This document shows positions 1 through 10,135 of a stretch of DNA of 64,000 nt, one piece after another. The position numbers were made by a program, and so were the translations under genes. The stretch comes from Methylobacterium sp. BTF04 (GTDB lineage: Bacteria; Pseudomonadota; Alphaproteobacteria; Rhizobiales; Beijerinckiaceae): assembly GCF_010692745.1 (NCBI RefSeq), contig NZ_JAAHTB010000004.1, forward strand, positions 124,001 to 188,000, read 5' to 3'. Position 1 is the first letter of the stretch. Every line of letters starts with the position of its first letter. The notes beneath the pieces were generated by a model. It was not told the DNA's origin, ran no database searches, and worked only from the letters and a program-made list of their open reading frames with translations.

Positions 1-932
1 TGGCGGAACTGCGCGCGAAGGGCCTGGTCTACGAGGGGCGCCTGCCGCCGCCCAAGGGCCAGCTGCCCGAGGATTGGGAGGACCGCGAGCAGACCCTGTT
101 CCGCACGGTGGAGTTCGGCGACGACGTCGATCGGCCCCTCCTGAAATCGGATGGGTCGTTCACATATTTCGCCTCCGATATCGCCTATCACCGGACCAAG
201 ATTCAGCGCGGGGCCACCGATCTCATCGACGTGCTCGGCGCCGACCACGGCGGCTACGTCAAGCGGATGCAGGCGGCGGTGAAGGCGGTGAGCGACGGGC
301 ACGCCACCCTCGACGTCAAGCTGTGCCAGCTCGTGCGGCTTCTGCGCGCGGGCGAGCCCGTGAAGATGTCCAAACGCTCCGGCGAGTTCATCACCCTGGC
401 CGAGGTGGTCGACGAGGTCGGACGCGACGCGATTCGCTTCATGATGCTCTACCGCAAGAACGACGCGACCCTGGATTTCGACCTCGCCAAGGTGGTCGAG
501 CAGTCCAAGGACAACCCGGTCTTCTACGTGCAATACGCCCATGCGCGCTGCTTCTCGGTGTTCCGCCAGGCCCGGGAGGCGATGCCGGCCGAGGACTTTT
601 CGCGGGACGGCCTGCTCGGCGAGGCCGACCTGTCGCTGCTCACCGATTCCGGCGAGGCCGAGATCATGCGGCTTATCGCCCAGTACCCGCGGGTGATCGA
701 GGCGGCGGCCTCGGCGCATGAACCACACCGGGTCGCCTTCTATCTCTACGAGTTGGCCAGTTCCCTGCATGGTTTCTGGAACAAGGGCAAAGACTTGCCG
801 CAATTACGGTTTGTTAATCAAAACGATCGAAACTCGACACGGGCACGATTGGCCCTCGTCGAGGCATTGCGGGGCGTGATCGCCTCCGGCCTCGCGGTGT
901 TGGGCGTCACCGCGCCGGACGAAATGCGGTGA
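1..932 (+). CDS. argS: Arginyl-tRNA synthetase, C-terminal part (5' end outside window)
   Basis: This class I aminoacyl-tRNA synthetase charges tRNA-Arg with arginine in the cytoplasm. The reading frame is open from base 3 and ends with TGA at 930-932. The KMSKR signature for ATP-dependent activation is visible at 363-377. It is followed by the helical DALR anticodon-binding domain to the C-terminus, including the FYVQYAHAR segment typical of ArgS. Only about 309 residues are present, so the HIGH motif and the start lie upstream of the window. The SPOR-domain gene follows 31 bases downstream on the same strand, a neighbourhood common in Rhizobiales. Identification is firm; only completeness is limited by the window edge. 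Confidence 0.97.
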   Translation, partial: AELRAKGLVYEGRLPPPKGQLPEDWEDREQTLFRTVEFGDDVDRPLLKSDGSFTYFASDIAYHRTKIQRGATDLIDVLGADHGGYVKRMQAAVKAVSDGHATLDVKLCQLVRLLRAGEPVKMSKRSGEFITLAEVVDEVGRDAIRFMMLYRKNDATLDFDLAKVVEQSKDNPVFYVQYAHARCFSVFRQAREAMPAEDFSRDGLLGEADLSLLTDSGEAEIMRLIAQYPRVIEAAASAHEPHRVAFYLYELASSLHGFWNKGKDLPQLRFVNQNDRNSTRARLALVEALRGVIASGLAVLGVTAPDEMR

Positions 933-963
933 GGTGATCTCGGCGTGAATGAGGGATGCTGCC

Positions 964-2391
964 ATGACGACGAACGCTTCGCGAGCGCCGGTCGATTTCG
1001 ACGCTTTTGCGCGTGACCTGCAGCAGCCTCAGCCGCAGCCGCACCCCGGCCAGAAGGTCGACCCGCTCGCCGAACTCGCCCGTATCGTCGGACAGGACGA
1101 TCCCTTCCGGGCCCTCCTCCAGGCGCGGGATTCCCGCGCCGACGCCGCTGCGGCGACTGCGCGCGGCCGGATCGAACCGACCTTCGTCGATGCGTCGGCG
1201 GCTCCGGCCCCGATTCGCTCGCAGGTTTCGCATCAGGCTCAGGCGCCGCTGCATCCGGCCGCCACGCCGGCCGACGCCTTCGACCAGTATCTCGCCTCCG
1301 TCGAGCAGGGCGACTATCACGCTGCCGAAGGCCCGCCGCCGGACGCGGCGGCCTTCGATGCCAACGATGCGGCCGATCGCGGCCGGCTCCTGGAGCGGCC
1401 GCGCCATCGCAGCCGTCTCGTCTCCGTCGGCGCCGGCCTCGGCGTTCTCGCGGTCTGCGTCACCGGTGCGCTGACCTGGCGCGGCCTGCATGGCAGCCAC
1501 GGCAGCAGCGGCGGCGTGCCGACGATCCTGGCCGACACCGCACCCCTGAAGATCGCGCCGCAGAAGTCCGATGGCGTCGAGATTCCCGATCAGAACAAGC
1601 AGATCTACGACCGCACCGCCAAGGACGGCCAGATCCGCATCGTCAACCGCGAGGAGCAGCCCCTCGACGTGGCGCAGGCCGCCCGCGCCGCCGGCCGGAC
1701 CACCGGCGAGGGCGGGGCGACCCCCGGCAGCGCCAGCGGCGCGACGCCCGGTGCCGCGCCCCAGCAGCAGGGCACCCTCACCGAATCGCTCGGCGAGCCG
1801 CGCCGGGTCCGCACGGTCTCGGTCAAGCCCGACACTCCGGTCCCTGCGCCGCAGCGCGAGACGGTGGCGGAGGCCACGTCGCCCCCCTCGGTGATCCCGA
1901 CCATGACCCTGCCGGGTGCCGGCACCGACGGGTCGGCGACCACGGCGTCCCTGCGCCAGCGCGCCGGCCGCATGCCCCCGTCGACACCGGCGTCGATGGC
2001 GGAGGCACCCGCGGCCGAGCCCACCATCCCCGCCCCGGCGCCAACGCCGCGCGTGAAGGCGCCCCAGCGGGTCGCCGCCGTGACCCCGGAGGCGACCTCC
2101 GCCCTGCCGGCTCCGGTCGCCACCCGCGCCTCGGCCGCGGCGGCTCCCGCCGGCAGCTTCTCGGTGCAGCTCGGTGTGCGCACCAGCGAGGGCGAGGCCC
2201 AGGCCGCGTTCAAGCAGATGCAGGGCAAGTACAGCCAGCTCTCGGGCCAGTCGGCGCTCATCCGTCAGGCCGAGGTCAACGGCAAGACGATCTACCGCGT
2301 CCGCGTCGGGCCGCTCGGCAAGGACAAGGCGACGAGCTTGTGCACTGAGCTCCAGGGCGCCGGTGGTCAATGCTTCGTCGCCAAGAACTGA
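964..2391 (+). CDS. SPOR-domain membrane protein
   Basis: A 475-residue bitopic inner-membrane protein expected to bind denuded septal peptidoglycan. The N-terminal ~148 residues are cytoplasmic and rich in Gln, Pro and Ala. A single membrane segment spans about residues 150-172 (LVSVGAGLGVLAVCVTGAL). A long Pro/Ala/Thr linker leads to a C-terminal SPOR domain from about residue 398 (GSFSVQLGVRTSEGEAQAAF onward). An upstream in-frame ATG exists at 949, but the ATG at 964 has GAGGG eight bases before it and is preferred. It lies between argS and nagZ, the usual alphaproteobacterial position. Its specific division partner cannot be read from the sequence. Confidence 0.88.
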   Translation: MTTNASRAPVDFDAFARDLQQPQPQPHPGQKVDPLAELARIVGQDDPFRALLQARDSRADAAAATARGRIEPTFVDASAAPAPIRSQVSHQAQAPLHPAATPADAFDQYLASVEQGDYHAAEGPPPDAAAFDANDAADRGRLLERPRHRSRLVSVGAGLGVLAVCVTGALTWRGLHGSHGSSGGVPTILADTAPLKIAPQKSDGVEIPDQNKQIYDRTAKDGQIRIVNREEQPLDVAQAARAAGRTTGEGGATPGSASGATPGAAPQQQGTLTESLGEPRRVRTVSVKPDTPVPAPQRETVAEATSPPSVIPTMTLPGAGTDGSATTASLRQRAGRMPPSTPASMAEAPAAEPTIPAPAPTPRVKAPQRVAAVTPEATSALPAPVATRASAAAAPAGSFSVQLGVRTSEGEAQAAFKQMQGKYSQLSGQSALIRQAEVNGKTIYRVRVGPLGKDKATSLCTELQGAGGQCFVAKN

Positions 2392-2424
2392 GATCAGACG
2401 ACAAGAACCGAACGCGTGCGGATC

Positions 2425-2463
2425 GCCCCTGTTGCCTGCCTGAAGCCGGGCGGCAACAGGGGC
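2425..2463. terminator. Strong hairpin after the SPOR gene
   Basis: A perfect 12-base inverted repeat (2425-2436 with 2452-2463) encloses a 15-base loop, 33 bases after the SPOR-protein stop. No T-run follows, so it is either a factor-assisted terminator or a 3'-end stabilising hairpin separating this gene from nagZ. Confidence 0.55.
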
Positions 2464-2621
2464 GCCGCATCCGCGTCTGAGGCGAGTCTTCGCCCTTGCG
2501 GCGGGGCGGCCTCCCATTCGACTCTGTCCGGTACGAGACACCATCGATTCGCCGGAGCTGGACCAAAAGCCTCGGCCAGGCCGTCTGGCCACGTCATCGA
2601 TTCGCAGGACGCGACCCGCCC

Positions 2622-3629
2622 ATGACCACCCGTGCCCTGATCCTCGGTTGCGCCGGCCGGACCCTGTCGTCGCAGGAGGCTGCGTTCTTCTCCGATGTGG
2701 CGCCCTGGGGCTTCATCCTGTTCAAGCGCAACATCGGCACGCCGGACGAGGTCCGGGCGCTCACCGATGCCCTGCGCGCCACGGTCGGCCGCGCCGATGC
2801 GCCGATCCTCATCGACCAGGAGGGGGGCCGGGTGCAGCGCCTGGGGCCGCCGCACTGGCCGGCCTATCCGGCGGGCGGCCGCTTCGGGCGCCTCGACGGT
2901 TCGGCCGCCGCCATCGCCCATCTCGGTGCCCGGCTGATGGCGCATGACCTCGCCAGCGTCGGCATCAACGTCGATTGCGCCCCTGTCCTCGACGTGCCGG
3001 TGGTTGGCGCCCACGACGTGATCGGCGACCGCGCCTACGGCACCAGCCCCGCCACCGTCGCCGAGATCGGCCGGGCGGTGGCCGAGGGGCTGATGGCCGG
3101 CGGCGTCCTGCCGGTGATGAAGCACATCCCCGGTCATGGCCGCGCGGGGTGCGACAGCCACAAGGGCCTGCCGGTGGTGGAGGCCGACCTCGCCACGCTG
3201 ACCGCCCAGGACTTCGCCCCGTTCCGGGCATTGGCCGACCTGCCGCTCGCCATGAGCGCCCATGTGGTCTTCACCGCCCTCGACCCGGAAAACCCCGCCA
3301 CCCAATCGGCCCTGGTCATCGACCGGGTCATCCGGACCGCCATCGGCTTCGACGGTCTGCTGATGACCGACGATCTCTCGATGGAGGCGCTCCAGGGCTC
3401 GTTCCGCGCCCGTACCGAGGCGTGCTTTGCCGCCGGCGTCGATGTCGGCCTCCATTGCAACGGTGACATGGACGAGATGCGCGGCGTCGCAGAAGGCGCA
3501 CCGGTTCTGGCGGGTGATTCCTTACGCCGGGCGCTCGCCGCCCTGGCCCGCCTGCCGGCGGAAGCCGGTGCCTTCGACGTGCGCGAGGCGCGTGCGCGTT
3601 TCGAGGCGGCCCTGTCGCTCGCCGCCTGA
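2622..3629 (+). CDS. nagZ: Beta-N-acetylhexosaminidase NagZ (GH3)
   Basis: NagZ removes N-acetylglucosamine from cytoplasmic anhydro-muropeptides during cell-wall recycling. The 335-residue protein has the family length. The diagnostic KHIPGHG motif is at about residues 167-173, and the catalytic Asp-His pair of this GH3 subfamily follows in CDSHKGLP (His about 180). The nucleophile motif MTDDLSM is at about residues 249-254 (Asp250). The frame is open further upstream, but homologous sequence begins at this ATG (MTTRALILGCAGR). In many alphaproteobacteria scpA and scpB lie between nagZ and tatA; here only 177 bases separate them and no such genes are present. Confidence 0.95.
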   Translation: MTTRALILGCAGRTLSSQEAAFFSDVAPWGFILFKRNIGTPDEVRALTDALRATVGRADAPILIDQEGGRVQRLGPPHWPAYPAGGRFGRLDGSAAAIAHLGARLMAHDLASVGINVDCAPVLDVPVVGAHDVIGDRAYGTSPATVAEIGRAVAEGLMAGGVLPVMKHIPGHGRAGCDSHKGLPVVEADLATLTAQDFAPFRALADLPLAMSAHVVFTALDPENPATQSALVIDRVIRTAIGFDGLLMTDDLSMEALQGSFRARTEACFAAGVDVGLHCNGDMDEMRGVAEGAPVLAGDSLRRALAALARLPAEAGAFDVREARARFEAALSLAA

Positions 3630-3806
3630 GATTCGTTGGCGGATCGGGTGCGGGCCTGATTGTTGCAAGCCCGCGCTGTGGCGCCCTGAAGGGTTCCGGT
3701 TCCCGAGGCACTTCTTGTGCTCGGGCCGCCCGATCCTTAGGTTCGCCTTCAATCGATCACACACAACGGCGCCGCGCAGAGTTCCGCTGCGGCGCGGGAG
3801 GTTGCC

Positions 3807-4058
3807 ATGGGCAGCATGAGTATCTGGCACTGGATCATCGTGGCCGGCATCGTGATGCTGCTGTTCGGGCGCGGCAAGGTGTCCGACCTGATGGGCGACG
3901 TCGCCAAGGGCATCAAGGCCTTCAAGAAGGGTATGGCCGAGGACGAGACCCCCACCGCCGTGCCGCCGCCGAGCGCCGGCGAGCCGGTGCGCACGCTTCC
4001 CCACCAGGGTGAGCCGGCTACCGCCAACACCGTCGCCGCCGACCGCAAGGTCGTCTGA
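3807..4058 (+). CDS. tatA: Sec-independent translocase subunit TatA
   Basis: An 83-residue TatA protein, the pore-forming component that assembles with TatBC to export folded proteins. It has one N-terminal membrane helix ([17 protein letters not shown]), the FGRGK hinge, then an amphipathic helix ([17 protein letters not shown]) and a short acidic/Pro tail. GGGAGGT five bases before the ATG supports the start. It is the first gene of tatABC. In this window the secreted Mxa proteins carry Sec-type signals, but other periplasmic enzymes would use this system. Confidence 0.95.
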   Translation: MGSMSIWHWIIVAGIVMLLFGRGKVSDLMGDVAKGIKAFKKGMAEDETPTAVPPPSAGEPVRTLPHQGEPATANTVAADRKVV

Positions 4059-4182
4059 CGCTTTTCTAGCCTCTGGCTCTTGGTGGACATCCCCTCTCGC
4101 AGGTCCCTGGCGGAATACGCCGCGACCTGCGATAGGCAGCCCGCCGTGAGAGGCTTGGCGCGGCCGCGGGACAGTCGACAGC

Positions 4183-4833
4183 ATGTTTGACATGAGTTGG
4201 GGCGAGGTGATGCTGATCGGCGGCGTCGCCCTCATCGTCATCGGTCCGAAGGATCTGCCGAAGGCGTTGCGCACCGTCGGCCAGATCACCGGCAAGATGC
4301 GCCGCATGGCCGGCGAGTTCCAGTCGCAGTTCAACGAGGCGATCCGCGAGGCGGAGTTCGAAGAGATCCGCCGCGAGGTCGACGGGGTCAAGAAGTCCGC
4401 CGGGACGATGGGTCCGGTGTTCAACCCGGTCCAGACCATCCGCGACGAGATCAGAGGCGCGGTCGACGGTCGGCCCGAGACGAAGACCACGCCCTCTCCG
4501 ACCCAGCCGCTCGCCAATGTCGCCGCGCAACTGGCCGAGCGCGATCCCGTGGCGCCACCCGAGTCCGTTGCCGACCTTTCCGCCGAAACTGCCGCCGAAA
4601 TCGGCGTGGAGCCTCCGGCCGTGGTCCATCCGTCGGCGCATGATTACGAGGCGACCACCGCCGACGTCGCAGGGCACGGCATTCCCCCCGTCGAGGCGTT
4701 GCCGGACCTTCCGCCCAGGCCGAAGCCTGTGCCCTCAGAACCTCTGCCCATCGAGCCGACCCCGTCGAGCGCCGATCCCCTCGCGCCCGCCGTCGCATCC
4801 CCCGTCAAGACACAGTCCGAACCCGGCCGATGA
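4183..4833 (+). CDS. tatB: Twin-arginine translocase subunit TatB
   Basis: A 216-residue TatB, which with TatC forms the receptor for twin-arginine signal peptides. The N-terminus is characteristic ([20 protein letters not shown]), followed by [11 protein letters not shown] and a long amphipathic helix rich in Arg and Glu to about residue 65. The C-terminal half is a low-complexity Pro/Ala/Glu tail, longer than in E. coli but common in alphaproteobacteria. The final TGA overlaps the tatC ATG (ATGA), indicating translational coupling. Confidence 0.95.
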   Translation: MFDMSWGEVMLIGGVALIVIGPKDLPKALRTVGQITGKMRRMAGEFQSQFNEAIREAEFEEIRREVDGVKKSAGTMGPVFNPVQTIRDEIRGAVDGRPETKTTPSPTQPLANVAAQLAERDPVAPPESVADLSAETAAEIGVEPPAVVHPSAHDYEATTADVAGHGIPPVEALPDLPPRPKPVPSEPLPIEPTPSSADPLAPAVASPVKTQSEPGR

Positions 4834-5630
4834 CCAACACGACGGATGACGCCGACATCGAGGCGTCGCGGGCTCCGCTCCTCGATCACCTGATCGAATT
4901 GCGCGCCCGGCTGATCAAGTCGCTGGCCGCCTTCGTGGTGATGTTCTTCGCGTGCTTCTTCGTCTCGCGGCACATCTACAACATCCTGGTCTGGCCCTAC
5001 GTCTCCGTGGTGGGGGCCGAGAACGCCAAGCTCATCGCCACGCACTTCCTCGAGCAGGTGTTCACCAACATCAAGCTCAGCGTGTTCGGCGCGGCGTTCC
5101 TGGCCTTCCCAGTGATCGCGTCGCAGATCTACGCCTTCGTGGCCCCGGGCCTCTACCGCAACGAACGCAAGGCCTTCGTGCCCTATCTCGTGGCGACGCC
5201 GATCTTCTTCGTGCTCGGCGCGCTGGTGGTGTTCTTCCTGGCGATGCCGCTGCTGATCCAGTTCTCGGTCTCGCTGCAGCAGATCGGGCAGCCGGGCGAG
5301 GCCACCATCGCGCTCCTGCCGAAGGTGGACGAGTACCTCTCGCTCATCATGACGCTGATCTTCGCCTTCGGCATCGCCTTCCAGCTGCCGGTGATCCTGA
5401 CCCTGCTCGGCCAGATCGGCGTCATCGATACGGCGTTCCTGCGGGAGAAGCGCCGCTACGCCATCGTGCTGGTGTTCGTGGTCGCCGCCGTGCTGACCCC
5501 GCCCGACGTGATCTCACAGCTCTCGCTCGCGATCCCGATGATCCTGCTCTACGAGGCGTCGATCTTCTCGGTCGCCCGCGTCGAGCGCCGCCGCAAGGCG
5601 CAGCGCAAGGCCGACGGGCTGGACGATTGA
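4830..5630 (+). CDS. tatC: Twin-arginine translocase subunit TatC
   Basis: A 266-residue six-helix membrane protein that recognises the twin-arginine motif. The opening [17 protein letters not shown] matches the TatC cytoplasmic N-terminus. The conserved [20 protein letters not shown] loop and the late [20 protein letters not shown] segment are both present. The start overlaps the tatB stop by four bases. A bidirectional hairpin lies 14 bases after the stop, separating it from the convergent trmFO. Confidence 0.97.
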   Translation: MTNTTDDADIEASRAPLLDHLIELRARLIKSLAAFVVMFFACFFVSRHIYNILVWPYVSVVGAENAKLIATHFLEQVFTNIKLSVFGAAFLAFPVIASQIYAFVAPGLYRNERKAFVPYLVATPIFFVLGALVVFFLAMPLLIQFSVSLQQIGQPGEATIALLPKVDEYLSLIMTLIFAFGIAFQLPVILTLLGQIGVIDTAFLREKRRYAIVLVFVVAAVLTPPDVISQLSLAIPMILLYEASIFSVARVERRRKAQRKADGLDD

Positions 5631-5644
5631 GGCGCCGGTACCGG

Positions 5645-5674
5645 GGTTCGAGGACGGGATAGCGTCCTCGAACC
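5645..5674. terminator. Bidirectional hairpin between tatC and trmFO
   Basis: An 11-base perfect inverted repeat (5645-5655 with 5664-5674) with an 8-base loop fills the 55-base gap between two convergent genes. The position fits a shared terminator. T-runs are absent on both sides. Confidence 0.65.
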
Positions 5675-5685
5675 GAAGGGTCGCG

Positions 5686-7116
5686 CTACTCCGCCGCGAG
5701 ACGCGACGCGCAGCCGCCGATCCAGCCGGCGAGATCCGCCCGCGCCCGGTCGGTCATGGCGAGCTTCTTGGCGACGGACTTTTCCGGTCCGCGCAGGCGC
5801 TTGCCGGCCTCGCCCTTGGGGGCGTGCTCCAGGGGCGGAAACAGCCCGAAATTCACGTTCATCGGCTGGAACGAGCGCGGTGTGCCGGCATCCTCGGCCG
5901 CGATGTGGCCGCCGGTGATATGGCCGATGAGGGCACCCAGCGCCGTGGTCGGCGGCAGGGGGGAGAGGATTCGGCCCTCGGCCTCGGCCACCGCGAAGCG
6001 GCCGGCCATCAGGCCGATGGCGGCGCTCTCGACATAGCCCTCGCAACCGGTGATCTGGCCGGCGAAGCGCAGGGATGGCCGCGCCTTCAGGCGCAGGCTG
6101 GCGTCGAGCAGGCGCGGGCTGTCGAGATAGGTGTTGCGATGCAGGCCGCCGAGGCGTGCGAACTCGGCGTTCTCCAGGCCCGGAATCGTGCGGAACACCC
6201 GCACCTGCTCGGAATAGGTCAGCTTCGTCTGGAATCCGACCATGTTGTAGAGGGTCGCCAGCGCGTTGTCCTGGCGCAGCTGGACGATGGCGCAGGCCTT
6301 CACGGTGGGGTCGTGCGGATTGGTGAGGCCGACCGGCTTCATCGGCCCGTGGCGCAGGGTCTCGGGGCCGCGCTCGGCCATCACCTCGATCGGCAGGCAG
6401 CCGTCGAAATACGGCGTCGAGGCCTCCCACTCCTTGAACCCGATCTTGTCGCCACCGATCAGGGCCTGGATGAAGGCGTCGTATTGCTCGCGGTTCATCG
6501 GGCAGTTGATGTAGTCGGCGCCCGTGCCGCCGGGACCGACCTTGTCGTAGCGCGACTGAAACCACGCCTTGTCCATGTCGATGGAGTCGCGATGGACGAT
6601 GGGCGCGATGGCGTCGAAGAAGGCGAGGGATTCGGCGCCGGTCAGGTCGCGGATCGCCTGTGCCAGCGCCGGGGCGGTGAGCGGGCCGGTGGCGATGATG
6701 GTCTGGCCCCAGTCCTCCGGCGGCAGGCCCTCGACCTCCTCGCGGGCGATGGTGACGCGCGGATGCGCTTCCAGCGCCGCGGTGACGGCGGCGGCAAAGC
6801 CGTTGCGGTCGACGGCGAGCGCGCCGCCGGCCGGGACCTGGTGTGCGTCGGCCGAGGACAGGATGAGCGAACCCAGAGTCCGCATTTCCTGGTGCAGCAG
6901 GCCGACCGCATTGCCGTTGGCATCGTCGGAGCGGAACGAGTTCGAGCAGACCAGCTCGGCCAGATCCTGGCCGTGATGCGCCTCGGTGGCGCGCACCGGT
7001 CGCATCTCGTGGAGGATGACGGGATGGCCGGCCTCGGCGATCTGCCAGGCGGCTTCCGAGCCCGCGAGGCCGCCGCCGATGATGTGGATGGGCGAAGGGT
7101 GTGCTTGGTCCGTCAT
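5686..7116 (-). CDS. trmFO: Methylenetetrahydrofolate--tRNA-(uracil-5-)-methyltransferase TrmFO
   Basis: A 476-residue FAD- and folate-dependent enzyme that makes 5-methyluridine at position 54 of tRNA using methylenetetrahydrofolate and NAD(P)H. The N-terminal FAD-binding fingerprint is [15 protein letters not shown], followed by [13 protein letters not shown] and [12 protein letters not shown], which are diagnostic of the GidA-related TrmFO family. The C-terminal NVNFGLFPP and KRLRGPEKS segments also match. The frame runs 30 codons further upstream through non-conserved sequence, so the ATG at 7116 is preferred. It is convergent with tatC and follows the M23 gene on the same strand. Confidence 0.95.
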   Translation of the reverse strand: MTDQAHPSPIHIIGGGLAGSEAAWQIAEAGHPVILHEMRPVRATEAHHGQDLAELVCSNSFRSDDANGNAVGLLHQEMRTLGSLILSSADAHQVPAGGALAVDRNGFAAAVTAALEAHPRVTIAREEVEGLPPEDWGQTIIATGPLTAPALAQAIRDLTGAESLAFFDAIAPIVHRDSIDMDKAWFQSRYDKVGPGGTGADYINCPMNREQYDAFIQALIGGDKIGFKEWEASTPYFDGCLPIEVMAERGPETLRHGPMKPVGLTNPHDPTVKACAIVQLRQDNALATLYNMVGFQTKLTYSEQVRVFRTIPGLENAEFARLGGLHRNTYLDSPRLLDASLRLKARPSLRFAGQITGCEGYVESAAIGLMAGRFAVAEAEGRILSPLPPTTALGALIGHITGGHIAAEDAGTPRSFQPMNVNFGLFPPLEHAPKGEAGKRLRGPEKSVAKKLAMTDRARADLAGWIGGCASRLAAE

Positions 7117-7171
7117 CGCCACGGAATACTCTCGGGCGTCGGGCGGATCAACGGGGCCGGCCGAAACGCGA

Positions 7172-7197
7172 AACGGCGGCCCCGAGGGACCGCCGTT
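7172..7197 (-). terminator. Hairpin downstream of the M23-family lipoprotein gene
   Basis: An 8-base perfect stem (7172-7179 with 7190-7197), extended by three inner pairs, lies between the M23 gene stop and the trmFO start. On the minus strand it is followed by a short TTT. It is a plausible weak terminator. Confidence 0.5.
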
Positions 7198-7225
7198 CGT
7201 CGTCACGCGTAAAGTGCGGGCGAAA

Positions 7226-8494
7226 TCAGTTGCTGGCGAGGTGCGGCATCGGGTCGACCGGGGTCGCGCCCTTGCGGATCTCGAAGTGGAGCTGGGGCGA
7301 GGTCACGTTGCCGGACGCGCCGGACTTGGCGATGGTCTGGCCGCGCTTGACCTTCTCGCCGGGGCGCACGTCGAGTTCGCCGTTATGGGCGTAGGCCGAG
7401 ACATAGCCGTTGCTGTGGCGCACCAGCACGAGCTTGCCGTAGCCCTTCACGTCCGAGCCGGCATAGGCCACCGTGCCGTCCTCGGCCGCCTTCACCGCCG
7501 TGCCCTCGGGCACCGAGATGTTGATGCCTTCGTTGCCGCTGGTGCCATAGCCCGAGATCACCCGGCCCTTGGCGGGCCAGCGGAACGAGGCATCGGCCAC
7601 CGACGCGGTGGTGGCGGGCTCGGCCTTCGGGGCCTCCACGGCAGCGACCTTCACCGGCGCCTTCGCGGCTTCCTTGGCGGCGGCCTCGGAGGCCTTCGCT
7701 TCGGCAACCTGCTTGGCCGCAGCCTTGGCCGCATCGGCCTTGGCCTCGGCCTTCAGCTTGGCGACGTCCGGCTTGGATTCGGCCTTGGCCTCCTTGATCT
7801 CGATCTTGCGGACCGGCTTGTCCTCGGTCCTCGCAACGGCCTGGCCTGGCCGGATGTGGGCCTTGGCCTCGGCGGCCTTCTTGGTCTCGGTGCCCTTGCG
7901 GGCCTCGACCAGCTTTTTCGCCTCGGCGGCCTTCCTGGCTTCGGCGAGGCGGTTGGTTTCCACCAATTTCTTGGCGTCGGCGAGCTTTTCGGCCTCGGCC
8001 TCCTTGCGCGCCTGAGCGGCCTCACGGGCCTCGGTCTCGCGCGCTTTCTTCTCGGCGGCGCGGTCGATGGTCTTCGGGGCCACCGGCACCGTGCGGGTGG
8101 TCATGGCCGGGGCGGCGGAGGCCCGGCCCGCATCCGGGTTCATGCCGAGCACCATGCCGGAGGCCGGCTCGGTGGAGGCGAGGCGGCTGGTCCGCACGGG
8201 GGCGGCGGTCGGCGCGATCGCCATCGGACGCGGCGACATCTGGGCGTTCGGCGCGCCGAGGGCCTGCGACTGGATGCGGCTGGTGCGCACCACCGGCGCC
8301 GGGGCGATCTCCCCGTCGGGCAGGCTCCCCGTGGCCGAGGGCTCGCTCGACATGTTGGAGGCAAATGGATTGCTGAACGGGTCGCCCAACCGCGACGCAT
8401 CCGACGAACAGGCGGCAGCGCCACCACCGATCACTCCGATGAGAGCGAAGCGCGACAGCGTCTTCATCCCTCGACCAGTCCCGCGAACCCGCAT
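7226..8494 (-). CDS. NlpD/EnvC-type lipoprotein with degenerate M23 (LytM) domain
   Basis: A 422-residue predicted lipoprotein. A signal peptide ends in a lipobox (AAAC, then SSDAS), a long Ala/Lys/Glu-rich charged region (about residues 150-290) is likely coiled coil, and a LytM/M23 domain fills the last ~110 residues. Zinc ligands are degenerate. The usual HxGxD is NEGINIS, and the HxH signature reads QLHFE; only the His of AYAHN and the last His remain. That pattern fits NlpD/EnvC activators of cell-wall amidases rather than a peptidase. No LysM repeat is seen. AGGTG five bases upstream supports the ATG at 8494; ATG 8467 is an alternative. The pcm and surE genes upstream match the enteric surE-pcm-nlpD order. 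Confidence 0.85.
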   Translation of the reverse strand: MRVRGTGRGMKTLSRFALIGVIGGGAAACSSDASRLGDPFSNPFASNMSSEPSATGSLPDGEIAPAPVVRTSRIQSQALGAPNAQMSPRPMAIAPTAAPVRTSRLASTEPASGMVLGMNPDAGRASAAPAMTTRTVPVAPKTIDRAAEKKARETEAREAAQARKEAEAEKLADAKKLVETNRLAEARKAAEAKKLVEARKGTETKKAAEAKAHIRPGQAVARTEDKPVRKIEIKEAKAESKPDVAKLKAEAKADAAKAAAKQVAEAKASEAAAKEAAKAPVKVAAVEAPKAEPATTASVADASFRWPAKGRVISGYGTSGNEGINISVPEGTAVKAAEDGTVAYAGSDVKGYGKLVLVRHSNGYVSAYAHNGELDVRPGEKVKRGQTIAKSGASGNVTSPQLHFEIRKGATPVDPMPHLASN

Positions 8495-8609
8495 CGACGC
8501 ACCTGTCTGCCTGACGCAACTTGATGACGTCATTCAAACGGGATTCAGGTTAAGCAACCGTTCCGATTCATTACGTTTCCGATCGCGGTGCAACCATTGG
8601 TGCTCTCGC

Positions 8610-9263
8610 TCACAGCACGCGGGACCGGCCCGGCGTCAGTGGCGCCAGGCGCAGACGGGCCCCGAATCGCTCGTGAAACACCCCTGTCGCGTCGGCCTCG
8701 ATGACCACGAGGCGGGCGGTCTCCGCGGTGCCGAGCGCCCCGACGAGACGGCCCCCCGGGACCAGCAGGGCGGGCAGATGGGCCGGCATCGCGGCCAGGC
8801 TGCCGTTGACGAGAATGCGGTCGAACGGCCCCGTCGGCAGGCGACCTGGGCACAACCCATCGCCGACCAAGACCGTCGCCTGCACCCGGTCCTCGGGCAC
8901 GAGATTGTCGTACGCATCCTCGGCCAGCAGCGCGTAACGCTCCACGCTGTGGACGTGGCCCGCGCCGAGGCGCAGCAGCAGGGCGGTGGCGTAGCCGGAG
9001 CCGGTTCCGATCTCGAGGATCCGGGCACCGGGGCGGACACCGAGGGCCGCCAGCATCGCCGCGACGATGGTGGGCGCCGTCATGGTCTGCCCGCAGGGCA
9101 GGGGCAGGGCGAGGTCGCGCCGGGCGAGATCGCGGTGCCGGGCCGGCGCGAAGCGCTCGCGCGGCACCCGCTCCATGGCGCGCAGGGTGTCGGTGTCGCG
9201 CACCCCACGGCCGCGCAGGGCCATGACGAAGGCGGCATCCTCGATCGAGCCATCGGTGGTCAT
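8610..9263 (-). CDS. pcm: Protein-L-isoaspartate O-methyltransferase
   Basis: A 217-residue SAM-dependent methyltransferase that initiates repair of isoaspartyl residues in aged proteins. The family segments are RERFAP, then LPLPCGQTMTAPTIVAAML around the substrate-binding loop. SAM motif I is RILEIGTGSGYATALLLRL, motif II includes VHSVER, and the late RLVGALG strand matches. It lies between surE upstream and the M23 lipoprotein gene downstream on the same strand, the conserved surE-pcm neighbourhood. Confidence 0.93.
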   Translation of the reverse strand: MTTDGSIEDAAFVMALRGRGVRDTDTLRAMERVPRERFAPARHRDLARRDLALPLPCGQTMTAPTIVAAMLAALGVRPGARILEIGTGSGYATALLLRLGAGHVHSVERYALLAEDAYDNLVPEDRVQATVLVGDGLCPGRLPTGPFDRILVNGSLAAMPAHLPALLVPGGRLVGALGTAETARLVVIEADATGVFHERFGARLRLAPLTPGRSRVL

Positions 9264-9370
9264 GGATCGGCAGTCATGGAATGGCGCGCATCAGGGTCGG
9301 GATGCCCGATACCAGGCGGCCTCAGCGAAGGCGCGCATCGACCGACGACCGCATCACTCCGAAAACCGCA

Positions 9371-10135
9371 TCACGTCGAAAAACCCTGTGCGAACCGCGT
9401 CAGGCTCGGCTCGTCGGTGAGGTCGAGGCGCAGGGGCGTGACCGAGATACGGTTCTCCGCGATCGCCATGAGATCGGTGCCGTGGCCCGGCTGGAAGGTC
9501 GCCTTGGCGAAGGCGAGCCAGAAATACGGGTTGCCGCGCCCGTCCTGCCGCGCGTCGATGGCGAGCAGCGCCTGATTGCGGAACCCCTGCGCCGTCACCG
9601 AGGTGCCCTGGACCTCCCCGGGCTCGCAATCGGGAAAGTTCACGTTGACGACGATGCCGGGCTCGATTCCGATCTCCAGGATCTTTCGCACGACGCCCGG
9701 CCCGTGCTCGGCGGCGCAGTGCCACTTGATCGCGCCGCGCCCCCCGGCCCCGTAGGCCTGGCTCATGGCGATGGAGCGCACGTTGAGGATCGTCCCCTCC
9801 ATGGCCGCCGCGATGGTGCCCGAATAGGTCACGTCCTCGGCGACGTTCTGGCCGCGGTTGACCCCGGACAGGACGAGGTCCGGCCCATGGTCCTTGAGGA
9901 TGTGGCGCACGCCCATGATCACGCAATCGGACGGCGTGCCCTTCACGGCGAAGCGCTTGTCGGCGATCTGGCGCAGCCGCAGCGGATCGTTGAGCGAGAG
10001 CGAGTGCGAGACGCCGGACTGGTCGGTCTCGGGGGCGACCACCCAGACGTCGTCGGAGATCGAGCGGGCGATCCCCTCCAGGGTCTCGAGCCCCGGCGCG
10101 TGGATGCCGTCGTCGTTGGTGACGAGAATGCGCAT
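9371..10135 (-). CDS. surE: 5'-nucleotidase SurE
   Basis: A 254-residue metal-dependent 5'(3')-nucleotidase/polyphosphatase. The family's acidic metal site opens the protein ([16 protein letters not shown]; Asp8-Asp9). The other ligands are in DQSGVSHS (Ser about 39) and LVLSGVNRGQN (Asn about 95). Its ATG shares one base with the serS stop (TGATG), so the two are translationally coupled in serS-surE order, typical of alphaproteobacteria. Confidence 0.96.
   Translation of the reverse strand: MRILVTNDDGIHAPGLETLEGIARSISDDVWVVAPETDQSGVSHSLSLNDPLRLRQIADKRFAVKGTPSDCVIMGVRHILKDHGPDLVLSGVNRGQNVAEDVTYSGTIAAAMEGTILNVRSIAMSQAYGAGGRGAIKWHCAAEHGPGVVRKILEIGIEPGIVVNVNFPDCEPGEVQGTSVTAQGFRNQALLAIDARQDGRGNPYFWLAFAKATFQPGHGTDLMAIAENRISVTPLRLDLTDEPSLTRFAQGFST

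Noticed and set aside
907..2592. Very long minus-strand open frame opposite the SPOR gene
   Set aside because: It is a high-GC shadow: Arg/Gly-rich translation, no domain, and complete overlap with convincing plus-strand genes.
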